A stretch of 64,000 nucleotides of DNA from Nocardia jinanensis (GTDB lineage Bacteria > Actinomycetota > Actinomycetes > Mycobacteriales > Mycobacteriaceae), in the NCBI RefSeq assembly GCF_014645735.1, contig NZ_BMMH01000005.1, positions 232,168 to 296,167 on the forward strand, written 5' to 3'. Of this stretch, positions 63,432 to 64,000 are shown one piece after another; the stretch's first letter is position 1; the number at the start of each line of letters is the position of its first letter. The notes beneath the pieces are model-generated. The model was not told where the DNA came from and made no database searches. It saw nothing but the letters and a program-made list of their open reading frames with translations. The position numbers and the translations under genes are program-made.

Positions 63432-64000
<569 letters not shown>

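Overview
The window is high-GC actinobacterial DNA. It carries a six-gene mce operon with YrbE permease and Mce-associated genes, many GTG starts, several F420/FAD/Rieske/P450 enzymes and FadD3-, Ltp2- and KshA-like proteins. This points to a mycolic-acid-containing actinomycete; Nocardia or a close relative is the best guess, made from gene content only. No rRNA, tRNA, CRISPR array or insertion sequence was seen.

Layout. (1) 1-9697: lipid or sterol import operon, yrbEB(partial)-mceABCDEF plus two Mce-associated membrane genes, one of them an RDD fusion. (2) 9698-11198: CoA-transferase relic, small membrane protein, possible 28-residue ORF. (3) 11199-18153: TetR gene, then Rieske oxygenase, ferredoxin, KstD-like flavoprotein, TPP-dependent E1 alpha and beta, lone lipoyl domain and a frameshifted cupin-like gene. 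(4) 18288-30098: SDR, cyclase-family hydrolase, SDR, esterase, IclR regulator, MFS transporter, Baeyer-Villiger monooxygenase, SDR and acyl-CoA ligase. Three near-identical 16-bp palindromes lie in the promoters of this block. (5) 30541-34624: APH-like protein, tyrosine phosphatase, SDR and TetR, with a 12-bp element shared by two promoters. (6) 35182-44629: P450 with ferredoxin, TetR, F420 nitroreductase-like protein, SDR, amidohydrolase, aldehyde dehydrogenase, thiolase-like protein, DUF35 and CaiB. (7) 45355-53974: IclR, APH, KshA-like Rieske oxygenase, ferredoxin reductase, thiolase-like protein with two DUF35 genes, and SDR. (8) 54300-64000: Gfo/Idh oxidoreductase, Zn alcohol dehydrogenase, TetR, DoxX, FadD3-like ligase, enoyl-CoA hydratase, twin divergent GntR regulators and a partial nitronate-monooxygenase/IpdC-like flavoprotein.

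Taken together this is a catabolic island next to a lipid importer. Its chemistry (ring hydroxylation, alcohol oxidation, Baeyer-Villiger insertion, ester opening, CoA activation, beta-oxidation and aldol-type cleavage by Cys-less thiolase/DUF35 pairs) suits breakdown of alicyclic, steroid-like or terpenoid compounds. The substrate is inferred, not shown. Each module has its own regulator and most have a recognisable inverted-repeat operator. Degraded relics of a CoA-transferase, an enoyl-CoA hydratase, an alpha/beta hydrolase, a cupin and a transporter show that the island has been gaining and losing genes.
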